Source: PFJX01 sp964542455
GTDB taxonomy: Bacteria; Pseudomonadota; Gammaproteobacteria; Burkholderiales; Thiobacillaceae
Length of the DNA: 64,000 nucleotides
Direction of reading: 5' to 3'
Assembly (NCBI GenBank): GCA_964542455.1
Contig: CAZIUC010000007.1
Coordinates: 62,001 to 126,000, forward strand
The translations under genes were made by a program, and so were the position numbers. Below the pieces are notes generated by a model, which ran no database searches, was not told where the DNA came from, and saw only the letters and a list, made by a program, of their open reading frames with translations. Shown piece after piece: positions 43,414 to 51,900 of the stretch (positions are counted from its first letter, which is position 1; each line of letters begins with the position of its first letter).

Positions 43414-46400
43414 CTACGCGATTTCGCGCAGAAATCCGCGAATCAACTCCAGTCGCTTGCCCAGGGTGGCGCAGTCTTTCTCGATCTTCAGCTTGTCTTG
43501 TCCGGCGAGTTTGTATTCGCGCCTGGTCTGGATCAGTTTGATCAGCTTCATCGGATCGAACGGCGGGTTCGGCTCGAACTGGATGCTGGCACCTTCGGAA
43601 CTGACGGCCAGACGGGCGATGCCGAAGGGTTTGGTTTCCAGGCGCAGGCGGTGCACCGCCATGAGCGCTTCGGCCGGCTCCGGCAAGAGGCCGAAGCGGT
43701 CGATCAGTTCTTCCTTGAGGTCATCCAGTTCCGCCAGGGTTTCGCTGTTGGCCAGGCGCTTGTAGAGCACCAGACGTTCGTGGATGTCACCGCAATAATC
43801 GTCCGGCAGCAGGGCGGGCATATGCAGGTTGATTTCGGCGGTGGCTTTGAGCGGGGCGTCCATGTCCGGCTCGCGGCCTTCCTTGAGTGATTTCACCGCA
43901 CTCGCCAGCATGTCGTTGAAAAGATTGAAACCAACCTCCTGCATTTCGCCGCTTTGCGACTCGCCCAGCACCTCGCCCGCGCCACGGATTTCCAGGTCAT
44001 GCATGGCCAGGTAGAAGCCGGAACCGAGGTCTTCCATGCTCTGGATGGCGTCCAGGCGCTTGGCGGCGGCGGGGGTGACTTTCACGCCGTCCGGCGGGGT
44101 GAGCAGATAGGCATAGGCCTGGTGATGCGAGCGGCCGACGCGGCCACGCAACTGGTGCAACTGCGCCAGGCCGAACTTGTCGGCGCGGTTCATGATGATG
44201 GTGTTGGCGGTGGGCACGTCGATGCCGGTTTCGATGATGGTGGTGCACAGCAGCAGGTTGAAGCGCTGGTGGGTGAAGTCGCGCATCACATGTTCCAGTT
44301 CGCGTTCCGGCATCTGGCCGTGGGCAACTTCGATGCGTGCTTCCGGCAGCAGCTTGACCAGTTTTTCACGCATGGTCTGGATGGTGTCGACTTCGTTGTG
44401 CAGGAAGAATATCTGGCCGCCGCGCTTCAGTTCGCGCAAGGCCGCCTCGCGGATCAGGCCGTCGGAGATCGGCTGCACAAAGGTCTTGATCGCCAATCGC
44501 TTCTGCGGCGCGGTGGCGATCACCGAGAAATCGCGGATGCCTTCCAGCGACATCGCCAGGGTGCGCGGGATAGGGGTGGCGGTCAGGGTCAGCACGTCTA
44601 CCTCGGCGCGCAGTTCCTTCATGCGCTCCTTCTGGCGCACGCCAAAACGGTGTTCCTCGTCAAGGATGGTCAGCCCCAGGTTTTTGAACACCACATCCTT
44701 CTGCAACAGCTTGTGGGTGCCGATGACGATGTCGATGCGGCCGGCCTTGAGGCCTTCCAGCGCGCCGGCGACTTCCTTGGGCGAGCGGAAGCGCGACAAC
44801 TCGGCGATGCGCACGGCGGTATCCGCGAAACGGTCGGAGAAGGTCTGGAAATGTTGTTCCGCCAGCAGGGTGGTGGGGCACAACACCGCCACCTGTTTGC
44901 CGCCGGAGACAGCGACAAAGGCCGCGCGCAGGGCCACTTCGGTCTTGCCGAAGCCGACATCGCCGCACACCAGGCGGTCCATCGGCCGGCCGGAGGTCAT
45001 GTCGCTCACCACGGCCTCGATGGCCGCCATCTGGTCCGGGGTTTCCTCGAAGCCGAAGCCTTCCGCGAAGGCGTCCAGATCGTGTTCACTCGTGGCGAAG
45101 GCATGGCCCTGGCGGGCGGCGCGCTGGGCGTAGATGTTGAGGAGTTCGGCGGCGGTGTCGCGCGCCTTCTCCATCGCCCGACGCCGGGCTTTCTCCCATT
45201 GGCCGCTGCCCAGACGGTGCAGCGGCGCCGTGTCCGGGTCGCCACCGAGGTAGCGGGAAATCAGGTGCAGATGCGCGACCGGCACATAGAGCTTGTCGCC
45301 ACCGGCGAATTCCAGGGAGAGGAACTCCTCGGTGCCGTCGCCCAGATCCATGCCGGAGAGGCCGAGATAGCGGCCGATGCCGTGTTGGCCATGCACCACC
45401 GGATCGCCGATCTTGAGTTCGGACAGATCCTTCAACAACCCTTCTGCGCTGCTGGCGCGCTTGCCCTCGCGCGCGCGGCGGGAAATTGGGCTGCGCGCGT
45501 AAAGCTCGGTTTCGGTGAGGACGGCGAGCTGGCTGGAAAGATCGATGAAACCCGTGGCAAGGGGGCCGGTGGTCAACATGAAGTTGGCCGGCTCCCCCCT
45601 TTCCCAAAGGGGGGCTGGGGGAGATTTCTTCGTGGGTTGCACGGTGGCGGGCGTTGCTAAATCCCCCCTGCCCCCCTTTGGGAAAGGGGGGTGAGCCGTG
45701 CCATCTTTGGCGCCTTGAGTGGTTTGTCGCGCATCCGAAGGCCATCCCTCCAACAGCACCGGCTTCAACCCATATTCCGCCAGCGCATTCGCCAGCGTTT
45801 CGCGCCGGCCCAGGCTTTCCGCGATCACCAGGGTCGCGCCAGGAAAACTGTCGAGATGCGCTTTCAGGCGGTAATAGGGGTTCTCGGCCTTGCGTTCCAC
45901 TTCCACGGCGGGGGCGGCCTGATATGCCAGCGGGGTATCCGCCTCGCCGCTCAGTTCCACTCGCGCATAAGGCTTCAACACTCCGAAAAACTGGTCCGGT
46001 GGCAGGAACAGCGCATCCGGCGCCAGCAAGGGGCGGTGTTTGTCGCCCCGCATCAAGCGATGGCGGCTTTGCGTGTCGCGCCAGAAACCGTCCACCGCTT
46101 CCTGGATGTCGCCGTGCAGGACCAGCGCGGTGTCCTCGGCCAGGTAGTCGAACAGGGTGGCGGTTTCTTCGAAGAACAGCGGCAGGTAGTACTCGACGCC
46201 GCCGGGCGCCAGCTTGTTGGAAACGTCCTTGTACATCTGGCTCTTCGACGGGTCGCCCTCGAAGCGGTCGCGGAAGTTCTGCCGGAAGCGGGTAACGCCG
46301 GACTCGTCCAGCGGTACTTCGCGTGCCGGCAGCAGGTGGATTTCGGCCACCTTGTAGAGGGTGCGCTGGTTGTCCGGGTCGAAGGTGCGGATGCTCTCGA

Positions 46401-46956
46401 TCTCGTCGTCGAACAGATCGACGCGATAGGGCAGGGCCGTGCCCATCGGGAACAGATCGATGATGCCGCCGCGCACCGCGAATTCACCCGGCGAGAGCAC
46501 CTGCTGCACCGCGCTGTAGCCGGCCTCGGTCAGGCGCGAGCGTAGCTTGTCCGCGTTCAGCTTGTCGCGTTCCTTGAGCAGGAAGGCGTGGGCGTTGAGA
46601 TAACTCGGTGGGCACAGGCGCTGCATCGCCGTGGCGGCCGGCGTCACCAGGACATCGACCTTTTCCGAAGAGGCCAGCCAGAGGGCGGAAAGCCGCTCGG
46701 AAACCAGATCCGGGTGCGGTGAAAGGGGGTCGTAGGGCAGCGTTTCCCAGTCCGGGAACAGGCTGACCGTCAACGCCGGATCGAACCAGGCGATTTCCTC
46801 GGCCAGTCGGGTCGCCTCCTGCGCGGTCTGGGTCAGGAGGAGAACGCGCTGCTTTTTTTCCGAGGCGGCGAGATTCGCGAGGATCAGACTGTCGGCGGAG
46901 CCGGGGGGGCGGCGAAATTTCAGACGTTGGCCAGGAGGGGGAAGCTTGAGAGTCAC
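43414..46956 (-). CDS. mfd: Transcription-repair coupling factor
   Basis: A 1180-residue translocase that removes stalled RNA polymerase and recruits UvrA. The N-terminus is the UvrB-like region (SADSLILANLAASEKKQRVLLLTQTAQEA, SLFPDWETLPYDPLSPHPDL). The RNA-polymerase-interacting domain is near LKIGDPVVHGQHGIGRYLGLSGM. The motor domain has GDVGFGKTEVALRAAF (Walker A) and LTILDEEHRFGVRQKE (DEEH box), with TATPIPRTLAMSLEGIRD and later helicase motifs. The C-terminal TRCF domain has SGEMQEVGFNLFNDML. Residues about 421-454, between the UvrB-like part and the interaction domain, come from a repeat element inserted in frame. Domains on both sides look intact. Confidence 0.96.
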   Translation of the reverse strand: MTLKLPPPGQRLKFRRPPGSADSLILANLAASEKKQRVLLLTQTAQEATRLAEEIAWFDPALTVSLFPDWETLPYDPLSPHPDLVSERLSALWLASSEKVDVLVTPAATAMQRLCPPSYLNAHAFLLKERDKLNADKLRSRLTEAGYSAVQQVLSPGEFAVRGGIIDLFPMGTALPYRVDLFDDEIESIRTFDPDNQRTLYKVAEIHLLPAREVPLDESGVTRFRQNFRDRFEGDPSKSQMYKDVSNKLAPGGVEYYLPLFFEETATLFDYLAEDTALVLHGDIQEAVDGFWRDTQSRHRLMRGDKHRPLLAPDALFLPPDQFFGVLKPYARVELSGEADTPLAYQAAPAVEVERKAENPYYRLKAHLDSFPGATLVIAESLGRRETLANALAEYGLKPVLLEGWPSDARQTTQGAKDGTAHPPFPKGGRGDLATPATVQPTKKSPPAPLWERGEPANFMLTTGPLATGFIDLSSQLAVLTETELYARSPISRRAREGKRASSAEGLLKDLSELKIGDPVVHGQHGIGRYLGLSGMDLGDGTEEFLSLEFAGGDKLYVPVAHLHLISRYLGGDPDTAPLHRLGSGQWEKARRRAMEKARDTAAELLNIYAQRAARQGHAFATSEHDLDAFAEGFGFEETPDQMAAIEAVVSDMTSGRPMDRLVCGDVGFGKTEVALRAAFVAVSGGKQVAVLCPTTLLAEQHFQTFSDRFADTAVRIAELSRFRSPKEVAGALEGLKAGRIDIVIGTHKLLQKDVVFKNLGLTILDEEHRFGVRQKERMKELRAEVDVLTLTATPIPRTLAMSLEGIRDFSVIATAPQKRLAIKTFVQPISDGLIREAALRELKRGGQIFFLHNEVDTIQTMREKLVKLLPEARIEVAHGQMPERELEHVMRDFTHQRFNLLLCTTIIETGIDVPTANTIIMNRADKFGLAQLHQLRGRVGRSHHQAYAYLLTPPDGVKVTPAAAKRLDAIQSMEDLGSGFYLAMHDLEIRGAGEVLGESQSGEMQEVGFNLFNDMLASAVKSLKEGREPDMDAPLKATAEINLHMPALLPDDYCGDIHERLVLYKRLANSETLAELDDLKEELIDRFGLLPEPAEALMAVHRLRLETKPFGIARLAVSSEGASIQFEPNPPFDPMKLIKLIQTRREYKLAGQDKLKIEKDCATLGKRLELIRGFLREIA
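45593..45693. repeat. Complete paired palindromic element inside mfd
   Basis: CCCCCCTTTCCCAAAGGGGGG, a spacer (GATTTCTTCGTGGG.. to ..GCGTTGCTAAATC), then CCCCCCTTTGGGAAAGGGGGG form a unit of about 100 bp. The spacer matches the intergenic copy at 43320-43358 in the opposite orientation. It is read as HPPFPKGGRGDLATPATVQP and following residues without a stop. Confidence 0.88.
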
Positions 46957-47043
46957 GGATATGAATGCGGGATAGGTTGGCGATAGACGCCAAAGGCCGA
47001 TGATTATCCCAAAACTACGCCATCAACGTCGGCTGAAGGGGTA

Positions 47044-48327
47044 TCAGCGGTTCAGCTCGGCCTGGCTCCAGCGGTTGCCGCCCGCGCCTTTGCTTTGATA
47101 CATGGCGCGGTCCGCGGCGGCCAGAAGCTCGTCGCCGCCGGTACCGTGCGTGGGGTAGACCGCCGCCCCGACACTGGCATGTACGCTGCAATTGCCGCCG
47201 TAATTGCACTCCATGTCGGCGATGCCGTGGACAATGCGGTCGCAGAAATGGCGAATCTGATCCGTGCCGCTCAGGTTCGGGCAAACCAGCGCGAATTCGT
47301 CGCCGCCAAGACGCGCCACGATGTCGCTCTCCCGTGCCAGGCTCAGCAAGGTGTTGGCCAGCGTTTTCAGCAATTCGTCGCCGGCGGCATGGCCGAAACG
47401 GTCGTTGATCGGCTTGAACCCATCCAGATCAAGAAGCAGCAGGGAAAAAGCCTGGCTCGCGCGGCTGGCCTCAACCACCTGCCGCTCCAGGGTTTCACGC
47501 AGGGCCGCGCGATTGAACAAGCCGGTCAGGGCGTCGCGTTGGGCAAGCTCGCGCCAGCGGCCACCATCCTGTCTTACGGAATGGTATTGCTTCACCAAGC
47601 CCAGCACGATGACCAGGAAGTTGAGCAACGCGAGAGCGAAGGCGCCGGTCTGAATCAAGCGCAGTTCACGGATGCGGCTGACGGATTGCTGTTCCAGCGC
47701 GAAGGTGAGGTCGTTCATGCGCGCGAGGATTTCGCGGTTGTTGGCGATCATGTAATCCATCGCCCAGCGAAAATCGTCCGTGGAGGCCGATGGCGTTTTC
47801 AGCAGCGTATCAAGGCGTTGCGTCAACGGCGCCACCTTGAGCAACGCCACATCGAGCGGCCCGCGTCCGGCATCCTGCTCAACCCGGCGCAGTTTTACCT
47901 GCTGACCATCGCCCCCTTTGGTCACGCCACCCTGGTCGAAGGCGCGTAACGTGGTGGCGAACAGCTCATAGGCGTTCGCCAGTTCCTCGCGTGCTTGTGT
48001 CCGAGTGATTTCGTCAGGCGCGTGGTTGGCCAGCAATAATGATTTGGTGATCTGCTGCGAGAGCATGCGCTGGCGGCCAGCCAGGTTGATCGCCACGGCA
48101 TCGCGCGAGACCTGATCGGCGATCCACAGATTGATGACCAGCACGCTCAGGTCGAGTATCACGAACAATGCGATGGCAATGCCGAGTTTGAGCGGGGAAC
48201 CGAGAAGGAGGCGGGTGGGTAGGAGCATTGCCCGAGAAAGGCTGGCAGGAGCCCCGATTCTGGGCAAGTGCCCGTGATTGGGCAAACGTTGAGTTTTTGA
48301 CACTGCTAGGATGGGTCCATTAGTCAT
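47044..48327 (-). CDS. Membrane diguanylate cyclase with PilJ/NarX-like sensor
   Basis: A 427-residue protein with TM1 (LGIAIALFVILDLSVLVINLWIA), a periplasmic domain carrying INLAGRQRMLSQQITKSLLLA (the PilJ/NarX type IV sensor signature), TM2 (TGAFALALLNFLVIVLGLV) and a GGDEF domain. RLGGDEFALVC is an intact active site, so cyclic-di-GMP synthesis is expected. ATG 48327 has GGAG 5 bases upstream but lies only 17 bp from the divergent ovoA start. An internal ATG at 48228 (MLLPTRLLLGSPLKLG) would leave more room for promoters and is a real alternative. Confidence 0.9.
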   Translation of the reverse strand: MTNGPILAVSKTQRLPNHGHLPRIGAPASLSRAMLLPTRLLLGSPLKLGIAIALFVILDLSVLVINLWIADQVSRDAVAINLAGRQRMLSQQITKSLLLANHAPDEITRTQAREELANAYELFATTLRAFDQGGVTKGGDGQQVKLRRVEQDAGRGPLDVALLKVAPLTQRLDTLLKTPSASTDDFRWAMDYMIANNREILARMNDLTFALEQQSVSRIRELRLIQTGAFALALLNFLVIVLGLVKQYHSVRQDGGRWRELAQRDALTGLFNRAALRETLERQVVEASRASQAFSLLLLDLDGFKPINDRFGHAAGDELLKTLANTLLSLARESDIVARLGGDEFALVCPNLSGTDQIRHFCDRIVHGIADMECNYGGNCSVHASVGAAVYPTHGTGGDELLAAADRAMYQSKGAGGNRWSQAELNR

Positions 48328-48344
48328 TACTCTCCGTCCCGCCC

Positions 48345-50456
48345 ATGTCCGCCAAGTACTTCCCGCGAACCCCGAATCTTGCCGATGGCAATGCAGAAGA
48401 CAAGCGCCGAGAGATTCGCGCTTACTTTCACGCCACCTTCGACCGCTATGAGCAGTTGTTCGAGGTGCTGGCCAGCGACGAGGCGTATTTCCGCAAACCG
48501 ATCCCGTTGCGGCATCCGCTGATTTTCTATTTCGGCCATACCGCCACGTTTTTCGTCAACAAGCTGGTATTGGCCGGTTTGCTGAGCGAACGGATCAACC
48601 CGCGTTTCGAGTCGATGTTCGCCATTGGCGTCGATGAAATGAGCTGGGACGATCTCGGCGAGGCGCATTACGACTGGCCGACGGTGGCCGAGGTCCGGGC
48701 CTATCGAATGCGGGTGCGCGCGGCGCTGGACAACCTCATCGCCAATCTGCCGCTGACCTTGCCGATAGCCTGGGATCACCCCTGGTGGCCGATCCTGATG
48801 GGCATCGAGCACGAGCGCATTCACCTTGAAACTTCGTCGGTGCTGATCCGCCAGCAGGGGCTGGCTTATGTGCGGCCGCATCCGGCTTGGTCGCCTTGCC
48901 GCGACAGTGGCGCGGCGCCCGCCAACGAACTGGTGGAAGTGCCGTCAGGCAAGGTGAGCCTCGGCAAGCAACGCGATGACCAGTACTACGGCTGGGACAA
49001 CGAATACGGCCGCCACGAGGCCGACCTTCCGGCGTTTCAGGTCGCCCGTTATCTGGCCAGCAACGCCGAATTCCTGGAATTCGTCCGCGACGCTGGCTAC
49101 GCCAACGATGCCTGGTGGACCGAGGAAGGCCTGGCCTGGCGCAATTTCACGGAAGCCCGCCATCCCACCTTCTGGTTGCCCGACGGCAACGGCTGGCGTC
49201 TGCGCCTGATGCTGGAAGAGGTGGCCATGCCCTGGGACTGGCCGGTCGAGGTGAATTTCCACGAGGCCAAGGCTTTCTGTAACTGGAAGGCCGCGCGTGA
49301 CGGCCTGAAGGTGCGCTTGCCCAGCGAGGACGAGTGGCACCACTTGGCCGCGTTCGCCGGGGTGGGCGAAGTGCCGGGTGACGGCGCGGCGGCCGCCAAC
49401 CTGCATCTCGACCACGGAGCTTCCTCCTGCCCGGTCAACCGCCACGCGCATGGCCCGTTGTTCGACGTGGTGGGCAATGTCTGGCAGTGGACCGAGACGC
49501 CGATCTACCCCTTCGACGGCTTCCAGGTGCATCCGCTCTACGACGACTTCACCACGCCTACCTTTGACGAGCGCCACAACCTGTTCAAGGGCGGCTCCTG
49601 GATTTCCTGCGGCAACGAAAGCCGCCTGGCCGCGCGCTACGCCTTTCGGCGGCATTTCTTTCAGCACGCCGGCTTTCGTTATGTGGTGGGCGACCCGCCA
49701 CCGGCGCCGCCGCCCTCGCACTACGAGAGCGACAAGTTCCTGTCCGAATACGCCGAGTTTCATTTCGGCGACAACTACTTCGGTGTGCCCAACTTCTCGC
49801 GGGCCCTGGCCGAACTGGCGATCCAGGCCATGGGCGAGCGGCCGAAGCGTCGCGCCCTCGACCTCGGCTGCGCGGTGGGACGGGCCTCTTTTGAACTGGC
49901 GCGGGTATTCGATGCCGTGGAAGGCATCGACTTTTCCGCCCGCTTCATCAGCCTCGGCGCCGAATTCGCCGAGCGTGGCGTGCTGCGCTACACCCTGGTC
50001 GACGAGGGCGAACTGGTCTCCTACCGCGAGCGGCGCCTGGCCGACCTCGGCCTGGAAGCGACGCGCGACAAAGTGAGTTTCTTCCAGGGCGACGCCTGCA
50101 ATCTGAAACCGCATTTCGCCGGCTACGACCTGGTCCTCGCCGCCAACCTGATCGACCGCCTGTACAGCCCGGCCAGGTTCCTCGACGGCGTGCATGAACG
50201 GGTCAACCCCGGTGGCATGCTGCTCATCGCTTCGCCCTATACCTGGCTGGCCGAGCACACGCCCAGGGAGGAATGGATCGGCGGCTACAAGAAAGATGGC
50301 GAGAACGTCACCACCCTGGACGGCTTGAAAGCCCACCTCGGGGCGCATTTCAAGCTGCTGCAAGGCCCGCTCGAAGTGCCCTTCGTCATCCGCGAAACCC
50401 GGCACAAATTCCAGCACACGCTTTCCGAGGTGACGATCTGGGAGCGTTTGCCATGA
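48345..50456 (+). CDS. ovoA: 5-histidylcysteine sulfoxide synthase / methyltransferase, OvoA
   Basis: Iron enzyme that joins cysteine and histidine with O2 at histidine C5, the first step to ovothiol, fused to the methyltransferase for the last step. The 703-residue protein has a DinB-like N-domain with HPLIFYFGHTA and the HX3HXE iron motif (His156, His160, Glu162 in GIEHERIHLETSS). An FGE-sulfatase domain (about 190-450) has VNFHEAKAFCNWKAARDGLKVRLPSEDEW, FDVVGNVWQWTETPIYPFDGF and LFKGGSWISCGNESR. The C-terminal SAM domain has LDLGCAVGRASFEL. The methyltransferase and family-specific RTPNL start separate it from EgtB. Its stop overlaps the leader ORF start. Confidence 0.95.
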   Translation: MSAKYFPRTPNLADGNAEDKRREIRAYFHATFDRYEQLFEVLASDEAYFRKPIPLRHPLIFYFGHTATFFVNKLVLAGLLSERINPRFESMFAIGVDEMSWDDLGEAHYDWPTVAEVRAYRMRVRAALDNLIANLPLTLPIAWDHPWWPILMGIEHERIHLETSSVLIRQQGLAYVRPHPAWSPCRDSGAAPANELVEVPSGKVSLGKQRDDQYYGWDNEYGRHEADLPAFQVARYLASNAEFLEFVRDAGYANDAWWTEEGLAWRNFTEARHPTFWLPDGNGWRLRLMLEEVAMPWDWPVEVNFHEAKAFCNWKAARDGLKVRLPSEDEWHHLAAFAGVGEVPGDGAAAANLHLDHGASSCPVNRHAHGPLFDVVGNVWQWTETPIYPFDGFQVHPLYDDFTTPTFDERHNLFKGGSWISCGNESRLAARYAFRRHFFQHAGFRYVVGDPPPAPPPSHYESDKFLSEYAEFHFGDNYFGVPNFSRALAELAIQAMGERPKRRALDLGCAVGRASFELARVFDAVEGIDFSARFISLGAEFAERGVLRYTLVDEGELVSYRERRLADLGLEATRDKVSFFQGDACNLKPHFAGYDLVLAANLIDRLYSPARFLDGVHERVNPGGMLLIASPYTWLAEHTPREEWIGGYKKDGENVTTLDGLKAHLGAHFKLLQGPLEVPFVIRETRHKFQHTLSEVTIWERLP

Positions 50457-50611
50457 GCTTCGACTTCGACCGGATCATCGCAAGCGCGCCCGGGAGTAGG
50501 TCAGGTTGCCGAAGGCTACCTGACGCTCAACCGTCAAACCCAAGTTTGATGATGGCCCGCCAGGTAGCGATAAGGCCGCAACCTGGCCTACGACGGGGGG
50601 CGCTGAATTGA
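50453..50611 (+). CDS. Leader-like ORF formed by REP insertion at the ovoB start
   Basis: A 52-residue frame whose ATG overlaps the ovoA stop (ATGA) and whose TGA overlaps the TTG start of the PLP lyase (TTGA). Its first nine residues, MSFDFDRII, equal the N-terminus of the lyase, at 50608 onward, with several silent differences. The rest is translation of the REP pair. The simplest reading is that the lyase once started at 50453. The inserted element and a duplicated start then moved the initiation site, leaving this ORF as a possible coupling peptide. It is unlikely to have a function as a protein. Confidence 0.55.
   Translation: MSFDFDRIIASAPGSRSGCRRLPDAQPSNPSLMMARQVAIRPQPGLRRGALN
50496..50593. 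repeat. Inverted pair of GTAG-headed REP elements (BIME)
   Basis: The left unit (50496-50524) is GTAGGTCAGGTTGCC..GGCTACCTGAC. The right unit (about 50560-50592) is its inverse, GCGATAAGGCCGCAACCTGG CCTAC. A GTAG head plus an imperfect GTCAGGT/ACCTGAC stem is the RAYT-type REP form. A single unit of the same family is at 63648-63680, sharing GGTTGCGGCCTTATCGCTACCTGAC-type bases with the right-hand unit. Confidence 0.85.
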
Positions 50612-51798
50612 GTTTCGATTTCGACCGGATCATTCCACGCGAGGGCACCGCCGCGCTCAAATGGGACGGACGCAAGAGCGTGTTCGGCACGGACGACGTA
50701 CTGCCCCTGTGGGTGGCCGACATGGACTTCGCCGCGCCGGAAGCGGTGACCCAGGCGCTGACGGCGCGTGCCGCGCATCCGGTATACGGCTACAGCCTGT
50801 TTTCCGATGACGTGTATGAATCCCTGATCGACTGGCTGCGCGCGCGCCACGACTGGGAGGTCGAACGCGACTGGATCATGATGGCGCCCGGCGTGGTGCC
50901 CTCGCTGCATGCCGCCGTGCTGGCTTTCGCGGAAGCGGGGGAGAGCGTCATCGTGCAGCCGCCGGTGTATTTCCCCTTTTTCTCCGCCGTCACCGCCACC
51001 GGCCGCCGTCTGATCGAAAACCCGCTCTTGTTCGAGGACGGCCGCTACCGCATCGACTTCGATCACCTGGAGCAATGCGCCGCCGACGCCCGCCTGTTGA
51101 TCCTGTGCAGCCCGCATAACCCGGTCGGCCGGGTCTGGAGCGAGGAAGAACAGCGCGAAATCCTGCGCATTGCCCAAAAACACAAGCTGGTGGTGCTCTC
51201 CGACGAAATCCATCACGACCTGATCTACCCCGGCCAGCGTCACATCCCGCTGGCGACGCTGGCGGACGACCCCAGCGACATCATCACCGCCGTCGCCCCG
51301 AGCAAGACCTTCAACATCCCTGGCCTGGGGCTCTCCACCCTGGTCGTGAGCAACCCGGAATACCGCGAGAAATTGCGCCTGGCCTTCGACTATCTGCATG
51401 TCGGCGGCGCCAACCCGTTCAGCATCGTCGCCTTCGCCGCCGCCTACCAGCATGGCGCGGCCTGGCTGGACGCGCTCATGGCCTATCTGGCGGAAAGTCG
51501 CGATGAAGTCACCGCCACCCTGGCGCGCGAGGCGCCGACCATCCGCGTGGTCGCGGCGGAAGGCACTTATCTCCTGTGGCTGGATTGCCGCGCGTTTTGC
51601 CGAGAAAAGAGCCTGGACGATCTCGCGCTCAAGCGTTTTTTCGTCAGGCGGGCGCGCCTGGGAATGAGCCCGGGCAGCCTGTTCGGCCAGGGGGGCGACG
51701 GCTTCATGCGGCTCAACCTGGGCGCGCCGCGTAGTGTGATCCGCGAGGCCATGCGGCGTCTGGTCGAAGCGGTGGCGAAATTTGACCAAACCGCATGA
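50608..51798 (+). CDS. ovoB: PLP-dependent C-S lyase (PatB/MalY family), likely OvoB
   Basis: A 396-residue fold-type I PLP enzyme. KWDGRKSVFGTDDVLPLWVADMDFAAPEAV is the PatB/MalY N-terminus. APGVVPSLHAAVLAF, LCSPHNPVGRVW and VLSDEIHHDLIYPG are cofactor motifs, and Lys233 in APSKTFNIPGL binds PLP. In ovothiol synthesis OvoB is a PLP sulfoxide lyase that cleaves 5-histidylcysteine sulfoxide. The position right after ovoA makes that role likely, though a cystathionine beta-lyase role cannot be excluded from sequence. The start is TTG 50608, which overlaps the stop of the leader ORF; no strong ribosome site is present, so re-initiation is expected. Confidence 0.85.
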   Translation: MSFDFDRIIPREGTAALKWDGRKSVFGTDDVLPLWVADMDFAAPEAVTQALTARAAHPVYGYSLFSDDVYESLIDWLRARHDWEVERDWIMMAPGVVPSLHAAVLAFAEAGESVIVQPPVYFPFFSAVTATGRRLIENPLLFEDGRYRIDFDHLEQCAADARLLILCSPHNPVGRVWSEEEQREILRIAQKHKLVVLSDEIHHDLIYPGQRHIPLATLADDPSDIITAVAPSKTFNIPGLGLSTLVVSNPEYREKLRLAFDYLHVGGANPFSIVAFAAAYQHGAAWLDALMAYLAESRDEVTATLAREAPTIRVVAAEGTYLLWLDCRAFCREKSLDDLALKRFFVRRARLGMSPGSLFGQGGDGFMRLNLGAPRSVIREAMRRLVEAVAKFDQTA

Positions 51799-51801
51799 TC
51801 T

Positions 51802-51827
51802 TAGGGGCGACCGGCCGGTCGCCCCTA
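51802..51827. repeat. Perfect 26-bp palindrome after ovoB
   Basis: TAGGGGCGACCGG and its reverse complement abut with no loop, starting 4 bases past the ovoB stop. It may be a terminator or an interspersed palindrome. Confidence 0.65.
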
Positions 51828-51900
51828 CTGGTACACCTGTCCACTTGAGCCAGGGCGGTGCTGCCCACAGAATCGACACTCAACAATTAAGGAGACTTCC

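Noticed and set aside
45593..45693. Repeat in mfd as evidence of a pseudogene
   Set aside because: The frame is open across the insert and all motor and C-terminal motifs downstream are intact.
50608..51798. Annotation of the PLP enzyme simply as cystathionine beta-lyase
   Set aside because: The family allows it, but direct linkage to ovoA makes a sulfoxide lyase role the better call; kept as an alternative.
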